Of a stretch of 30,737 bases of DNA, positions 8,218-14,857 are shown in pieces. The stretch is from Pseudomonadota bacterium (GTDB lineage: Bacteria > Pseudomonadota > Alphaproteobacteria > Caulobacterales > Aquidulcibacteraceae), in contig JAEYPY010000016.1 of the NCBI GenBank assembly GCA_023410295.1, positions 1 to 30,737 of the forward strand, written 5' to 3'. Numbering within the stretch: the stretch's first letter is position 1; each line of letters begins with the position of its first letter. Position numbers and translations under genes: made by a program. Below the pieces are notes generated by a model. The model searched no databases, had not been told where the DNA came from, and worked only from the letters and a program-made list of their open reading frames with translations.

Positions 8218-8565
8218 TTGAACACCTTCAATTGGCAGGGCGCGAGCGGCCGCTGGTACGAATTCGAGATCGCGCGCGCGCAGCGCGCCTGGGATCCGGT
8301 GGGCGGCATCTACATGTTCGTGAAGCCGCACGACCAGCCGGCGCTCGATTGGGGCGGGCCGATCGCGCTCTACCTTGCGAGCACCAACGATTTCTCCAAG
8401 AGCCTCGCGCGCCACGACATGTGGGCGGCGGCGGAGAACCTCGGCGCGAAGGAAATCCACCTGCTCGTCGTCAAGGACGAAGCCAGCCGCGCACGCGTGG
8501 AGAAAGACATCCTCGAAGCGCAGCGCCCGCTGCTGAACCGCAACATGCTGAAGCGCGTGGCTTAA
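8218..8565 (+). CDS. Degenerate GIY-YIG-like small protein
   Basis: A 115-residue protein started by TTG at 8218, with an unusually strong Shine-Dalgarno GGAGGGG at 8206-8212, which decides the start. The order of motifs follows a GIY-YIG nuclease domain: GGIYMF at about 29-34, ALYLAST where YIG would be, an Arg-His pair in SLARHDMW, GAKEIHLLVV, then a helix with Glu in VEKDIL and the closing RPLLNRN. The YIG element is replaced by YLA, so nuclease activity is doubtful; a nucleic-acid-binding or structural role is possible. This is my reading of spacing and motifs, not a search result. Its TAA stop overlaps the opposing phosphodiesterase stop by 4 nt. Confidence 0.72.
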   Translation: MNTFNWQGASGRWYEFEIARAQRAWDPVGGIYMFVKPHDQPALDWGGPIALYLASTNDFSKSLARHDMWAAAENLGAKEIHLLVVKDEASRARVEKDILEAQRPLLNRNMLKRVA

Positions 8566-9626
8566 GCGCGCGCGGCCACAGCTGCCGCCGGATCATCGCT
8601 GAAGACGCCATCGACGCCTGCTTCATAGAACGCGCGCAGTTCAGCGGCGAAATTGCCGTGCTGACGCAGATGATCCGGCGCGCTGGCGTCGCCGCGGCGC
8701 AGCTCCGTCGGCAGGAAGAAATTCTCCGGCCGCATCGTCCAGGGATGCACGACAAGATTGGCCGCGTGTGCGCGGGCGACGAGATCGGTTGGCGCGCCCG
8801 AGCGATTGCCTTCAGCGCGCGGGATCACCAGCGATTTCTCAGGACCAATGCCGCGCGCGTATTCAGCGATCGCGCGCAGGCCCGCATCCGTCAGCATCTC
8901 GGCGTAGCTCATCTCGCGCCGGTCCCACGGCGCGCCGGAAGCTGAGACGAGCTGCACGCAACTCCAGCGGATCGAGGACATCTCGGCCAGCTGCCTTAGC
9001 GGCCAGATTTCGAAGCACTGCACATAGAGACGGTCCGCGACACGCTGCCCGCCCGCTTCACGCACCGCGGCGATAAATGCGGGCACGGGATCGAGCCCCT
9101 GCTCGCGCAGGAATGTCGGATGCTTCAGCTCGGGATAGACGCCGACGCCGTGCGCCTGCGCTAACGCAAGCACTTCGGCGAAGGTCGGAATCTCTTCTTG
9201 TCCATCGTACGCCGTGTTGGCTGGGCGGAGCTGCGGCAGCCGCTCCTTGGCGCGCAGCGTCTTGAGTTCGCCGAGCGTGAAATCTTCCACCCACCAGCCT
9301 GTCGCTGCGACGCCGTCGATGGTTTTCTGCTTGCGGCGATCGGCGAACTCGGCGCGCTCCGAGACATCGGTTGTGCCGGAGATTTCGTTCTCATGGCGGC
9401 AGACGAGCACGCCGTCCTTCGTCATCACCAGGTCGGGCTCGATGAAGTCCGCGCCCTGCTCGATCGCCAGCTGATAGGCGGCGAGCGTGTGTTCGGGCCG
9501 ATAAGCGCTGGCGCCGCGATGCGCGATGACAATCGGGCGGCGCGGGGCTGGTTCACTCATGCTCGCACATCCCGCCAACAGCACGCCTTGGGTCGCCGCG
9601 CCCAAGAGCACATCGCGCCGTCTCAT
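8562..9626 (-). CDS. Glycerophosphodiester phosphodiesterase, exported lipoprotein (GlpQ type)
   Basis: A 354-residue protein whose N-terminus combines a twin-arginine-like MRRRDVLLG with a lipobox LLAGC (Cys20), so it is probably a Tat- or Sec-exported lipoprotein. The GDPD barrel starts with VIAHRGAS (33-40) and PEHT (44-47), followed by the metal-binding EPDL and the KDGVLVCRHE segment; these hold the catalytic His pair and the Ca2+/Mg2+ ligands of the family. It hydrolyses glycerophosphodiesters to glycerol-3-phosphate plus alcohol in the periplasm, feeding phosphate or lipid turnover. It is the last gene of a four-gene operon with 4-nt overlaps behind an acyl-CoA dehydrogenase; a functional link between them is not obvious. 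Confidence 0.93.
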   Translation of the reverse strand: MRRRDVLLGAATQGVLLAGCASMSEPAPRRPIVIAHRGASAYRPEHTLAAYQLAIEQGADFIEPDLVMTKDGVLVCRHENEISGTTDVSERAEFADRRKQKTIDGVAATGWWVEDFTLGELKTLRAKERLPQLRPANTAYDGQEEIPTFAEVLALAQAHGVGVYPELKHPTFLREQGLDPVPAFIAAVREAGGQRVADRLYVQCFEIWPLRQLAEMSSIRWSCVQLVSASGAPWDRREMSYAEMLTDAGLRAIAEYARGIGPEKSLVIPRAEGNRSGAPTDLVARAHAANLVVHPWTMRPENFFLPTELRRGDASAPDHLRQHGNFAAELRAFYEAGVDGVFSDDPAAAVAARA

Positions 9627-10006
9627 AGGCGCTCATCCTGTGGTGCGATCGAGGTCATCGAAAGCCCCATGAACAAGATCGAGCCGCAGAAGAGCAGCGA
9701 CCAGGCGCCGAAGGTCGCGTCGAGCGTCGGATCGAGGTTCGGAAACGCGCGCGGGAATTCATGCGTGAGAAAGGCGTTGAGCATCAATGTGGGCAAGGCG
9801 ATACCAATGGCGGCTTCGCCCTCGTCGCCGCGCGCTTCGCGCAGGAGCTTCAGCAACAGGAACGTCGCCGCTACGCCGGCGATGGGCGCGGAGATGAAGG
9901 CTAGCATGCGCTGATCCGGCAGAAAGAACATGTCGCCGCCAAAGCGGAACGCCGCTGCGACAGCGAGCCACAACACAAAGCCAAGTCCCATGGCGCGCAT
10001 GATCAT
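9623..10006 (-). CDS. Small four-helix membrane protein, unknown
   Basis: A 127-residue, strongly hydrophobic protein with four predicted membrane segments, at about 6-23, 33-52, 66-83 and 101-118. A short loop with REARGDEGE follows the second segment. I do not recognise a named family. Its start codon at 10006 overlaps the stop of the 95-residue gene and its stop overlaps the phosphodiesterase start (both ATGA), so it is translated as part of the operon 11426-8562. Confidence 0.75.
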   Translation of the reverse strand: MIMRAMGLGFVLWLAVAAAFRFGGDMFFLPDQRMLAFISAPIAGVAATFLLLKLLREARGDEGEAAIGIALPTLMLNAFLTHEFPRAFPNLDPTLDATFGAWSLLFCGSILFMGLSMTSIAPQDERL

Positions 10007-10290
10007 TGTGGCGTCTCCTTCTCAATCCCAAGCAACATCAGCGCTTTCGCAACTGGCTTGAGTTTTGTCTCTGACGTGTCCCTACCAAAATAGCGAAGTT
10101 CAGTCTCGTGAAGATGGCGCGCCAAGCCCGATTCATCGGCGCCCTCAAGTAGCAGGCGCACTATCGGCCAAACGTAGGAGTCGTACTCATCGTCGGGCAA
10201 ACCCGAAACACCGACTGGATTCCATATCGTGCGAAGCACTTCGCGCACGGCGAAGAAGTCTTGCTTTCGGGCTGCGCGCTGAGAACTCAT
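10003..10290 (-). CDS. Small soluble conserved hypothetical protein
   Basis: A 95-residue acidic protein without signal or membrane segment. The pattern VLRTIWNPVGV, DDEYDSYVWPIVRLL and ARHLHETELRYFG resembles a small widespread family with W-(D/N)-P-x-G-V and DEYDxY motifs that I have seen annotated only as hypothetical. No catalytic residues can be assigned. It sits between the acyl-CoA dehydrogenase and a membrane protein with 4-nt overlaps at both ends, so its expression is tied to both. Confidence 0.75.
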   Translation of the reverse strand: MSSQRAARKQDFFAVREVLRTIWNPVGVSGLPDDEYDSYVWPIVRLLLEGADESGLARHLHETELRYFGRDTSETKLKPVAKALMLLGIEKETPQ

Positions 10291-11426
10291 CCCTTCAGAA
10301 GATCGCGCGAGATGATGACGCGCATGATCTCGTTTGTGCCTTCCAGGATGCGGTGGACGCGGAGATCGCGCACGATGCGCTCGACCTCGTAATCGGCCAG
10401 ATAGCCGTAGCCGCCGTGGAGCTGCAGGGCCTGATCAGCGACTTTGAAGGCCGTGTCGGTGACGAAGCGCTTGGCCATGGCGCAATATTTGGTCGCGTCC
10501 GGGGCCTTGGCGTCAAGCTTCTTGGCGGCGGCATGCAGCAGCGTGCGCGAGGCGGCGAGATCGGTGGCCATGTCGGCGAGCTGGAATTGTGTGTTCTGGA
10601 AATCGGCGATGCGTTTGCCGAATTGCTTGCGCTCCTGCACGTAAGCGAGCGCGCGGTCGAACGCGTCTTGTGCGCCGCCGAGCGCGCACGCGGCGATGTT
10701 GAGGCGGCCGCCATCGAGCCCCTTCATCGCGTACTTGAAGCCCTCGCCTTCCGGGCCGATGCGGTTCTCGACCGGCACGCGGCAATTATCGAACGCCACG
10801 ATCGCGGTGGGCTGGGCGCGCCAGCCCATTTTGTCTTCCATCTTGCCGAACGAGAGTCCCTCCGCGCCGTTCTCCACCAGCAAAGTTGAGACGCCCTTCG
10901 CGGTTTCATCGCCGGTCCGGCACATCAGCACGTAAAGATCGGAAAAGCCGGCGCCGGAAATGAAGGCCTTCGAGCCGTTGATCACGTATTGCGAATTGCC
11001 TTCGGCGCGCGCGGTGGTGCGGAGCGCCGCGGCGTCCGAGCCTGAGCCGGGTTCGGTCAAGCAATAAGACGCGATCGTCTCCATACTGGTGAGCTTCGGC
11101 AGCCATTCAGCGCGCTGCTCGTCGTTTCCGAAGCTGTCGATCATCCACGAACACATATTGTGGATGGAGAGAAACGCCGCGGTGGCGATGCAGCCGCGCG
11201 AAAGCTCCTCGAAGATCAGCGCCGCATCGTGACGCGTGAGGCCGGAGCCGCCGTGCTCTTCGCCGACATAAATGCCGGCAAAGCCGAGGCCGGCGAGCTC
11301 CTGCAACACGCCGCGGTCGAGCCCCTCTTCCTCCCAGCGCGCCGCGTTCGGGCGGAGCCGCTCCTGCGCGAAGCTCCGCGCAGTCTCCACGATCATGGTC
11401 TGGTCTTCGGTCAGCTCAACGGCCAT
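10287..11426 (-). CDS. Acyl-CoA dehydrogenase, isobutyryl-CoA dehydrogenase (ACAD8) type
   Basis: I set the start at the ATG ending at 11426 (MAVELTEDQTMIVETARSFA), with AGAGGGAACC before it, giving 379 residues; the open frame runs further upstream only through the antisense of a small lipoprotein gene. The protein has the full ACAD order: N-terminal helical domain, FAD-binding ASYCLTEPGSGSDAA, the beta-domain with GSKAFISGAGFSDLYVLMCRTG, the RKQFGK motif and the catalytic Glu362 in ILEGTNE. SIHNMCSWMIDSFG and GSKAFISGAG match, from memory, the mammalian ACAD8 enzyme, which oxidises isobutyryl-CoA in valine breakdown. Electrons would pass to ETF. No other valine-catabolic gene is in the window, so the substrate remains an inference. 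Confidence 0.93.
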   Translation of the reverse strand: MAVELTEDQTMIVETARSFAQERLRPNAARWEEEGLDRGVLQELAGLGFAGIYVGEEHGGSGLTRHDAALIFEELSRGCIATAAFLSIHNMCSWMIDSFGNDEQRAEWLPKLTSMETIASYCLTEPGSGSDAAALRTTARAEGNSQYVINGSKAFISGAGFSDLYVLMCRTGDETAKGVSTLLVENGAEGLSFGKMEDKMGWRAQPTAIVAFDNCRVPVENRIGPEGEGFKYAMKGLDGGRLNIAACALGGAQDAFDRALAYVQERKQFGKRIADFQNTQFQLADMATDLAASRTLLHAAAKKLDAKAPDATKYCAMAKRFVTDTAFKVADQALQLHGGYGYLADYEVERIVRDLRVHRILEGTNEIMRVIISRDLLKG

Positions 11427-11540
11427 CGGTTCCCTCTTTGGCCGCGTTATAGCCCCCCGCCGCGACGAGGCTAGCGTTCCCGAGCTGGAACCTCCTCTGC
11501 AGAAGCAGCGTTCTGGCTGCGGGCGTAGAGGAGACCCTTC

Positions 11541-11798
11541 ATGTTGAGAACGATTGCGGCCGCGGCGGCGGGTTTTGCCGCGCTTGGTCTGGCGGCCTGT
11601 GACGGTGGTGCTGAGCGGACGGGCGAAAACCTGGACTCGGCGGTCGAAGAAGCCACCCAGGGCGAAGAAAACCTGCAGGACGGCCCGCTGGAGCGCGCCG
11701 GCGAGAGCATCGATGAAGCCACCGGCAATGCGCAGAACAACGACGCTGCCGATGCGCTGAACGACGCCACCGACGGCAACGAGGCCACAAATCCCTGA
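11541..11798 (+). CDS. Small acidic lipoprotein, first of a tandem family
   Basis: An 85-residue protein with signal sequence and lipobox GLAAC. The mature part is acidic and rich in Asn, Asp, Glu and Ala. The C-terminal AADALNDATDGNEATNP nearly repeats that of the next gene, so the two are paralogues. A GAGGAG Shine-Dalgarno lies about 10 bases upstream. It has no recognisable domain; the mature part would form an amphipathic helix followed by a polar tail. Entericidin-like small lipoproteins are one comparison, but similarity is only in size and style. Confidence 0.8.
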   Translation: MLRTIAAAAAGFAALGLAACDGGAERTGENLDSAVEEATQGEENLQDGPLERAGESIDEATGNAQNNDAADALNDATDGNEATNP

Positions 11799-11804
11799 TC
11801 GCAC

Positions 11805-11843
11805 GGGAACCCGAAAGACCGAACCTACGGAACCGGGTTTCCC
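11805..11843. other. Inverted repeat between lipoprotein genes
   Basis: Arms GGGAACCCG (11805-11813) and CGGGTTTCCC (11834-11843) pair with one bulged T around a 20-base loop. It lies 7 bases after the first lipoprotein gene. There is no T-run after it, so it is not a classical terminator; it may be an mRNA-processing or stabilising structure that sets different levels of the tandem lipoproteins. Confidence 0.4.
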
Positions 11844-11911
11844 TAACCCGCGTTAACAGCGCTGGCGGCAAGTGGAGATGTCGCCGGACGGGACAACTCA
11901 AGGAGATATGA

Positions 11912-12151
11912 ATGCTGAAGCCTATCTTGGCCGCCCTCGCCGCGGCGAGCTTTGTTGCGCTGGGCGCGTGCACGCAAGAAGCGCGGGTCGTCGAAGACGA
12001 TGAACCGAGCATCGAACAATCGGCTGAGAACCTCGGCAACGATCTCGAGCGTTCGGCCGAAGAAGCCGGCAACGAGCTTGAGCAAGCCGGCGACAACGCC
12101 GCCGACGCGGTCAACGACGCGACCGACGGCAACGAAAACACCAACCCATAA
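11912..12151 (+). CDS. Small acidic lipoprotein, second of a tandem family
   Basis: A 79-residue protein with hydrophobic signal and lipobox ALGAC. The mature chain is a run of Glu/Asn/Ala heptad-like units (AENLGNDLERSAEEAGNELEQAGDNAADA), compatible with one long amphipathic helix, followed by NDATDGNENTNP, which nearly repeats the C-terminus of the previous lipoprotein. AAGGAGATATGA directly before the ATG gives a good ribosome-binding site. It probably arose by local duplication. Outer-membrane retention is likely because no inner-membrane retention Asp follows the Cys (Cys-Thr-Gln). Confidence 0.8.
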   Translation: MLKPILAALAAASFVALGACTQEARVVEDDEPSIEQSAENLGNDLERSAEEAGNELEQAGDNAADAVNDATDGNENTNP

Positions 12152-12184
12152 GATCAAGACGACGACGCTCGTAGGAGAGAGAGC

Positions 12185-12427
12185 ATGAAAACCCTTTTGA
12201 CCACGGCCGCGGCCGCGGCGGTGCTGGCGCTCGCCGCCTGCTCGCAGGGCACCAACGAAGAAGCCGGCGAAGCGGCGGACACCGCGTACGAAGAATCCAC
12301 CACCGGCACCACGGACCTCGGCCAAGGCCCGCAAGAAGAAGCCGGCGAAGCGATGGATGAAGCGCAAGGCGAAGCCGCCGAAGGCAACACCACCACGCCG
12401 ACCACTCCGGCGCCGACCACGCCGTAA
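12185..12427 (+). CDS. Small acidic lipoprotein, third of a tandem family
   Basis: An 80-residue protein with signal and lipobox LAAC followed by SQGTNEEAGEAADTAYEES. The mature part contains repeated EEAGEAxDEA units, and the tail is a Thr/Pro stretch (TTTPTTPAPTTP) that looks like a flexible linker. It is more diverged than the other two but shares size, lipobox, acidic repeat and position, so I treat it as a third member. A GGAGAGAGAGC ribosome-binding site precedes the ATG. A terminator-like hairpin follows 25 bases after the stop. Confidence 0.78.
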   Translation: MKTLLTTAAAAAVLALAACSQGTNEEAGEAADTAYEESTTGTTDLGQGPQEEAGEAMDEAQGEAAEGNTTTPTTPAPTTP

Positions 12428-12452
12428 CGGCCAGATCGCGATTGCGATTGAG

Positions 12453-12486
12453 CTCCCCGCAGGCCAAAAGGCCGGCGGGGAGTTTT
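12453..12486 (+). terminator. Terminator-like hairpin overlapping the next gene's ribosome-binding site
   Basis: CTCCCCGC (12453-12460) pairs with GCGGGGAG (12475-12482). Inside, GGCC/GGCC pairs around an AAAA loop with one A-G mismatch, and TTTT follows. This has the form of an intrinsic terminator for the lipoprotein operon with a short T-run. The 3' arm GGGGAG is also the only Shine-Dalgarno of the transporter ATG at 12488, 5 bases away. Confidence 0.75.
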
Positions 12487-12487
12487 C

Positions 12488-13378
12488 ATGTTCGGCCGCA
12501 CGTTTTCGCCGGCGCTGGTGCTGACGCTGGCAATCATGGCTGGCGCGTCGATGGACGCGACGATCAAGTTTCTGACCCAGACCAACCACGTGCTGCTGGT
12601 CGCGTTCGGGCGCTATGCGTTCGGCGCTCTATTTTCGTGGGCGATCTACCTGCGCGCGGGCCGCCCCGTCATCAGCGCCGAGATGTGGCGCGCACATGGA
12701 CTGCGCGGCTTCGTCATCGCCATCACCGCGGTGACGTTCTTCTGGGCGCTTAGCATCTTGCCGCTGGCGGAGGCGGTGACGCTCTCGTTCATCTATCCCC
12801 TGCTCGCGCCCTTCGTGGCGCGGGTGGTGCTGGGCGAGCGTATTCGCATGCAGAGCGTGATTTGCGCGGTGGTGGGCTTTGCCGGCGTCATTGTCGCCAT
12901 GCAGGGGGCGCCGAGTGAGACAGAATCGCCGCAGCACGATCTTGGCGTCGCCGCCGTGCTCGTGTCGGCCGCCTTCTTCTCCATCGCCATGGTGCTGCTG
13001 CGCGAGCGGGCGCAGAAGGACGGCGCGCCCATCGTGGGCCTCATGACCAGCCTCATTCCGGGCATCATCATCGCCGGACCAACGCTTGCGTTCGCGACGC
13101 CGCCGTTGCTGAGCGACTGGCCCTACTTTTTCCTCATGGGCGCGCTGGCGGCGACGTTCATGTACCTGATGGCGCGCGCCTACGCAGTGGCGGAGGCGCA
13201 GCAGCTGGCGCCGATCCATTATAGCGAACTCTTGTGGGCGAGCCTTATCGGCTACCTCATCTTCCGCGAAACGCCGCGCGTGGAAATCTATCTTGGCGCT
13301 GCGCTCATCATCGGCGCCTGCATCTGGGCCGCTTACGATGAGCGGCGGATTTCGCTGGTGAGCCGAGAGACGCCTTGA
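12488..13378 (+). CDS. EamA/DMT-family transporter
   Basis: A 296-residue protein with ten hydrophobic segments arranged as two repeats of five, the pattern of the drug/metabolite transporter superfamily. Recognisable features are LAEAVTLSFIYPLLAPFVARVVLGERI at the end of the first EamA repeat and the corresponding APIHYSELLWASLIGYLIFRETP in the second. Family members export amino acids, metabolites or S-adenosylmethionine; the substrate here cannot be inferred. Translation would start at 12488 from a Shine-Dalgarno that lies in the 3' arm of a stable hairpin. The TGA stop is one base from the TAG of the opposing GFA gene. Confidence 0.92.
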   Translation: MFGRTFSPALVLTLAIMAGASMDATIKFLTQTNHVLLVAFGRYAFGALFSWAIYLRAGRPVISAEMWRAHGLRGFVIAITAVTFFWALSILPLAEAVTLSFIYPLLAPFVARVVLGERIRMQSVICAVVGFAGVIVAMQGAPSETESPQHDLGVAAVLVSAAFFSIAMVLLRERAQKDGAPIVGLMTSLIPGIIIAGPTLAFATPPLLSDWPYFFLMGALAATFMYLMARAYAVAEAQQLAPIHYSELLWASLIGYLIFRETPRVEIYLGAALIIGACIWAAYDERRISLVSRETP

Positions 13379-13379
13379 A

Positions 13380-13772
13380 CTAGTCCTCGTGGCGGCTGGC
13401 GCCGTCGCGGTCTCGTGTGTAGCGCTTGGTAAGTGGGAATGGCGGCAGCCAGGATTCTCGCCGGATGGTCCAAAGCTCATAGGTAGGCATCAGCTGATCC
13501 GGCGCATCGAGCGCCCCGAGCGCAACTTCGACCTCGTCGCCAGTGCGCGAGAACACGGGCGAGCCGCAGCGCGGACAGAACGACCGCCCGCCATAGTCGC
13601 GCGTCCCGCCCTCTATGGAGACGGCGTCCTCTGGAAAGATCGCGAAGGCGTGAAACAACGCGCCGTGATGCTTGCGGCAATCGAGACAATGGCAAAGCCC
13701 AACGCGATAGGGCCGACCCGACGCCGCGAGCTGCACGTCGCCGCACAGGCAGCCACCGGTGAAACGCTCCAT
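13380..13772 (-). CDS. GFA-family zinc protein (glutathione-dependent formaldehyde-activating fold)
   Basis: A 130-residue protein with the Mss4/GFA zinc ligands: C8 and C10 in GGCLCG, C27-H-C29-x-x-C32 in GLCHCLDCRK, and C66-x-x-C69 in SFCPRCGS. Its length equals the usual single-domain GFA protein. Most members are of unknown substrate; formaldehyde-glutathione adduct formation was shown only for Gfa itself, so I do not assign that activity. A strong ribosome-binding site (AAGGAGACGGAG on the minus strand) supports the start at 13772. It is divergent from the thioesterase gene across 80 bases. Confidence 0.92.
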   Translation of the reverse strand: MERFTGGCLCGDVQLAASGRPYRVGLCHCLDCRKHHGALFHAFAIFPEDAVSIEGGTRDYGGRSFCPRCGSPVFSRTGDEVEVALGALDAPDQLMPTYELWTIRRESWLPPFPLTKRYTRDRDGASRHED

Positions 13773-13852
13773 GCTCCGTCTCCTTCTCTCGCGGTATGCT
13801 TTACAACGTGCGCGGCTTGACGCCCATTAGTACGCACGCTGAAGGAGAGCCC

Positions 13853-14248
13853 ATGAGCAACCCCGCCCACGCCATGCCTTTCGCCAAACTGATGGGCGTG
13901 GAGATCGAAGAGGCCAGTGCTGAGCGCATTGTCGGCGCGCTTGAGGTGCGCGAGGAGCTCTGCACCGCGGGCGGTATTCTGCATGGCGGCGCGATCATGG
14001 CGTTCGCGGATTCGTTGGGCGCGATCGGCGCGTTCTCGGCGCTGCCGGAGGGCGCGGTCGGCACCACGACGATCGAGAGCAAGACCAACTTTCTGGGCGG
14101 CGCCAAGGCCGGCTCACGCGTGCGCGGCGAGACCACGCCCGTTCACCGCGGCAAGCGCACCAGCGTCTGGCAAACCCGCATCACCACTGCCGAAGGCAAA
14201 CCGGTGGCGCTGGTGATACAGACGCAGATGGCGCTGTTTCCGCAGTGA
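13853..14248 (+). CDS. PaaI-family hotdog-fold acyl-CoA thioesterase
   Basis: The start at 13853, preceded by AAGGAGAGCCC, gives 131 residues; the frame upstream of it lacks a good ribosome-binding site. The signature GGILHGGAIMAFADSLGA places the HGG turn at 44-46 and the likely catalytic Asp53 on the long helix, followed by TTTIESKTNFLGGAKAGS and VWQTRITTAEGKPVALVIQTQ. Such enzymes hydrolyse small acyl- or aryl-CoA thioesters as homotetramers in the cytoplasm. It stands alone on the plus strand, three bases from the stop of the opposing methyltransferase gene. Confidence 0.92.
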   Translation: MSNPAHAMPFAKLMGVEIEEASAERIVGALEVREELCTAGGILHGGAIMAFADSLGAIGAFSALPEGAVGTTTIESKTNFLGGAKAGSRVRGETTPVHRGKRTSVWQTRITTAEGKPVALVIQTQMALFPQ

Positions 14249-14251
14249 GGA

Positions 14252-14857
14252 TCAAGCGCGCCGGAACGCGAGCGATGTCCACGTCACGCCCGCAGGCGCA
14301 TCGTCGCGGAGCGTGCGTCTTGGCCGATTGACGAGAACATCGAAGCCGGCGTTCGCTGCAAGCTCCACGGTTTCGTCCGCCGTGACCTGAAACATGCGCC
14401 GTCCCTCAGGCACTGGACCATGCCGCAGGAGTAGCGCCAACATTGCGCCAGGTCTTGCCAGCTCCGCCAGCCGCGACATGGCGCGGACACGCTCGTCGGC
14501 GTCGAGATGCATCCACACCGCCGTCAGCATGATGAGATCGAACGGCTCGCGGCCTGCAAGAGCGCTCAAGTCTGGCAAGCCATCGTCAACCCACTCGATG
14601 CGCGGGCTTGGATGGAGCCGCATGCCCGCGGCGCGCATCTCGGCCGTCGGCTCAACAGCGACGACGACATGGCCCTTCGCCGCGAGCCAAGCAGCGTCGC
14701 GGCCGCTGCCGGCGCCGATATCGAGCGCACGGCAGGGCGCGACCGGAATGAGGTGCAGAATCTCTTCATGCACCCCTTCCGGATCGATGGTTTCATAGCG
14801 CGCGACTAGCTTCGCCGCTTGCGCAGCGTAGGCTTCTGCGCCGGCGAAGCGGCTCAA
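14252..14857 (-). CDS. Class I SAM-dependent methyltransferase
   Basis: A 201-residue protein with motif I ALDIGAGSGRDAAWLAA (44-60), an acidic end of strand 2 in VVAVEPTAEM, DDGLPDL as the adenine-binding region and the post-strand-4 FDLIMLTAVWMHL. The substrate is not predictable. Translation starts at TTG (14857), which overlaps the EF-G-like gene stop as TTGA, so it probably depends on termination of the upstream gene. The C-terminal part is short, typical of small-molecule methyltransferases. Confidence 0.88.
   Translation of the reverse strand: MSRFAGAEAYAAQAAKLVARYETIDPEGVHEEILHLIPVAPCRALDIGAGSGRDAAWLAAKGHVVVAVEPTAEMRAAGMRLHPSPRIEWVDDGLPDLSALAGREPFDLIMLTAVWMHLDADERVRAMSRLAELARPGAMLALLLRHGPVPEGRRMFQVTADETVELAANAGFDVLVNRPRRTLRDDAPAGVTWTSLAFRRA

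Noticed and set aside
11427..11804. N-terminal extension of the acyl-CoA dehydrogenase
   Set aside because: It runs antisense through the first lipoprotein gene and does not resemble ACAD sequence.
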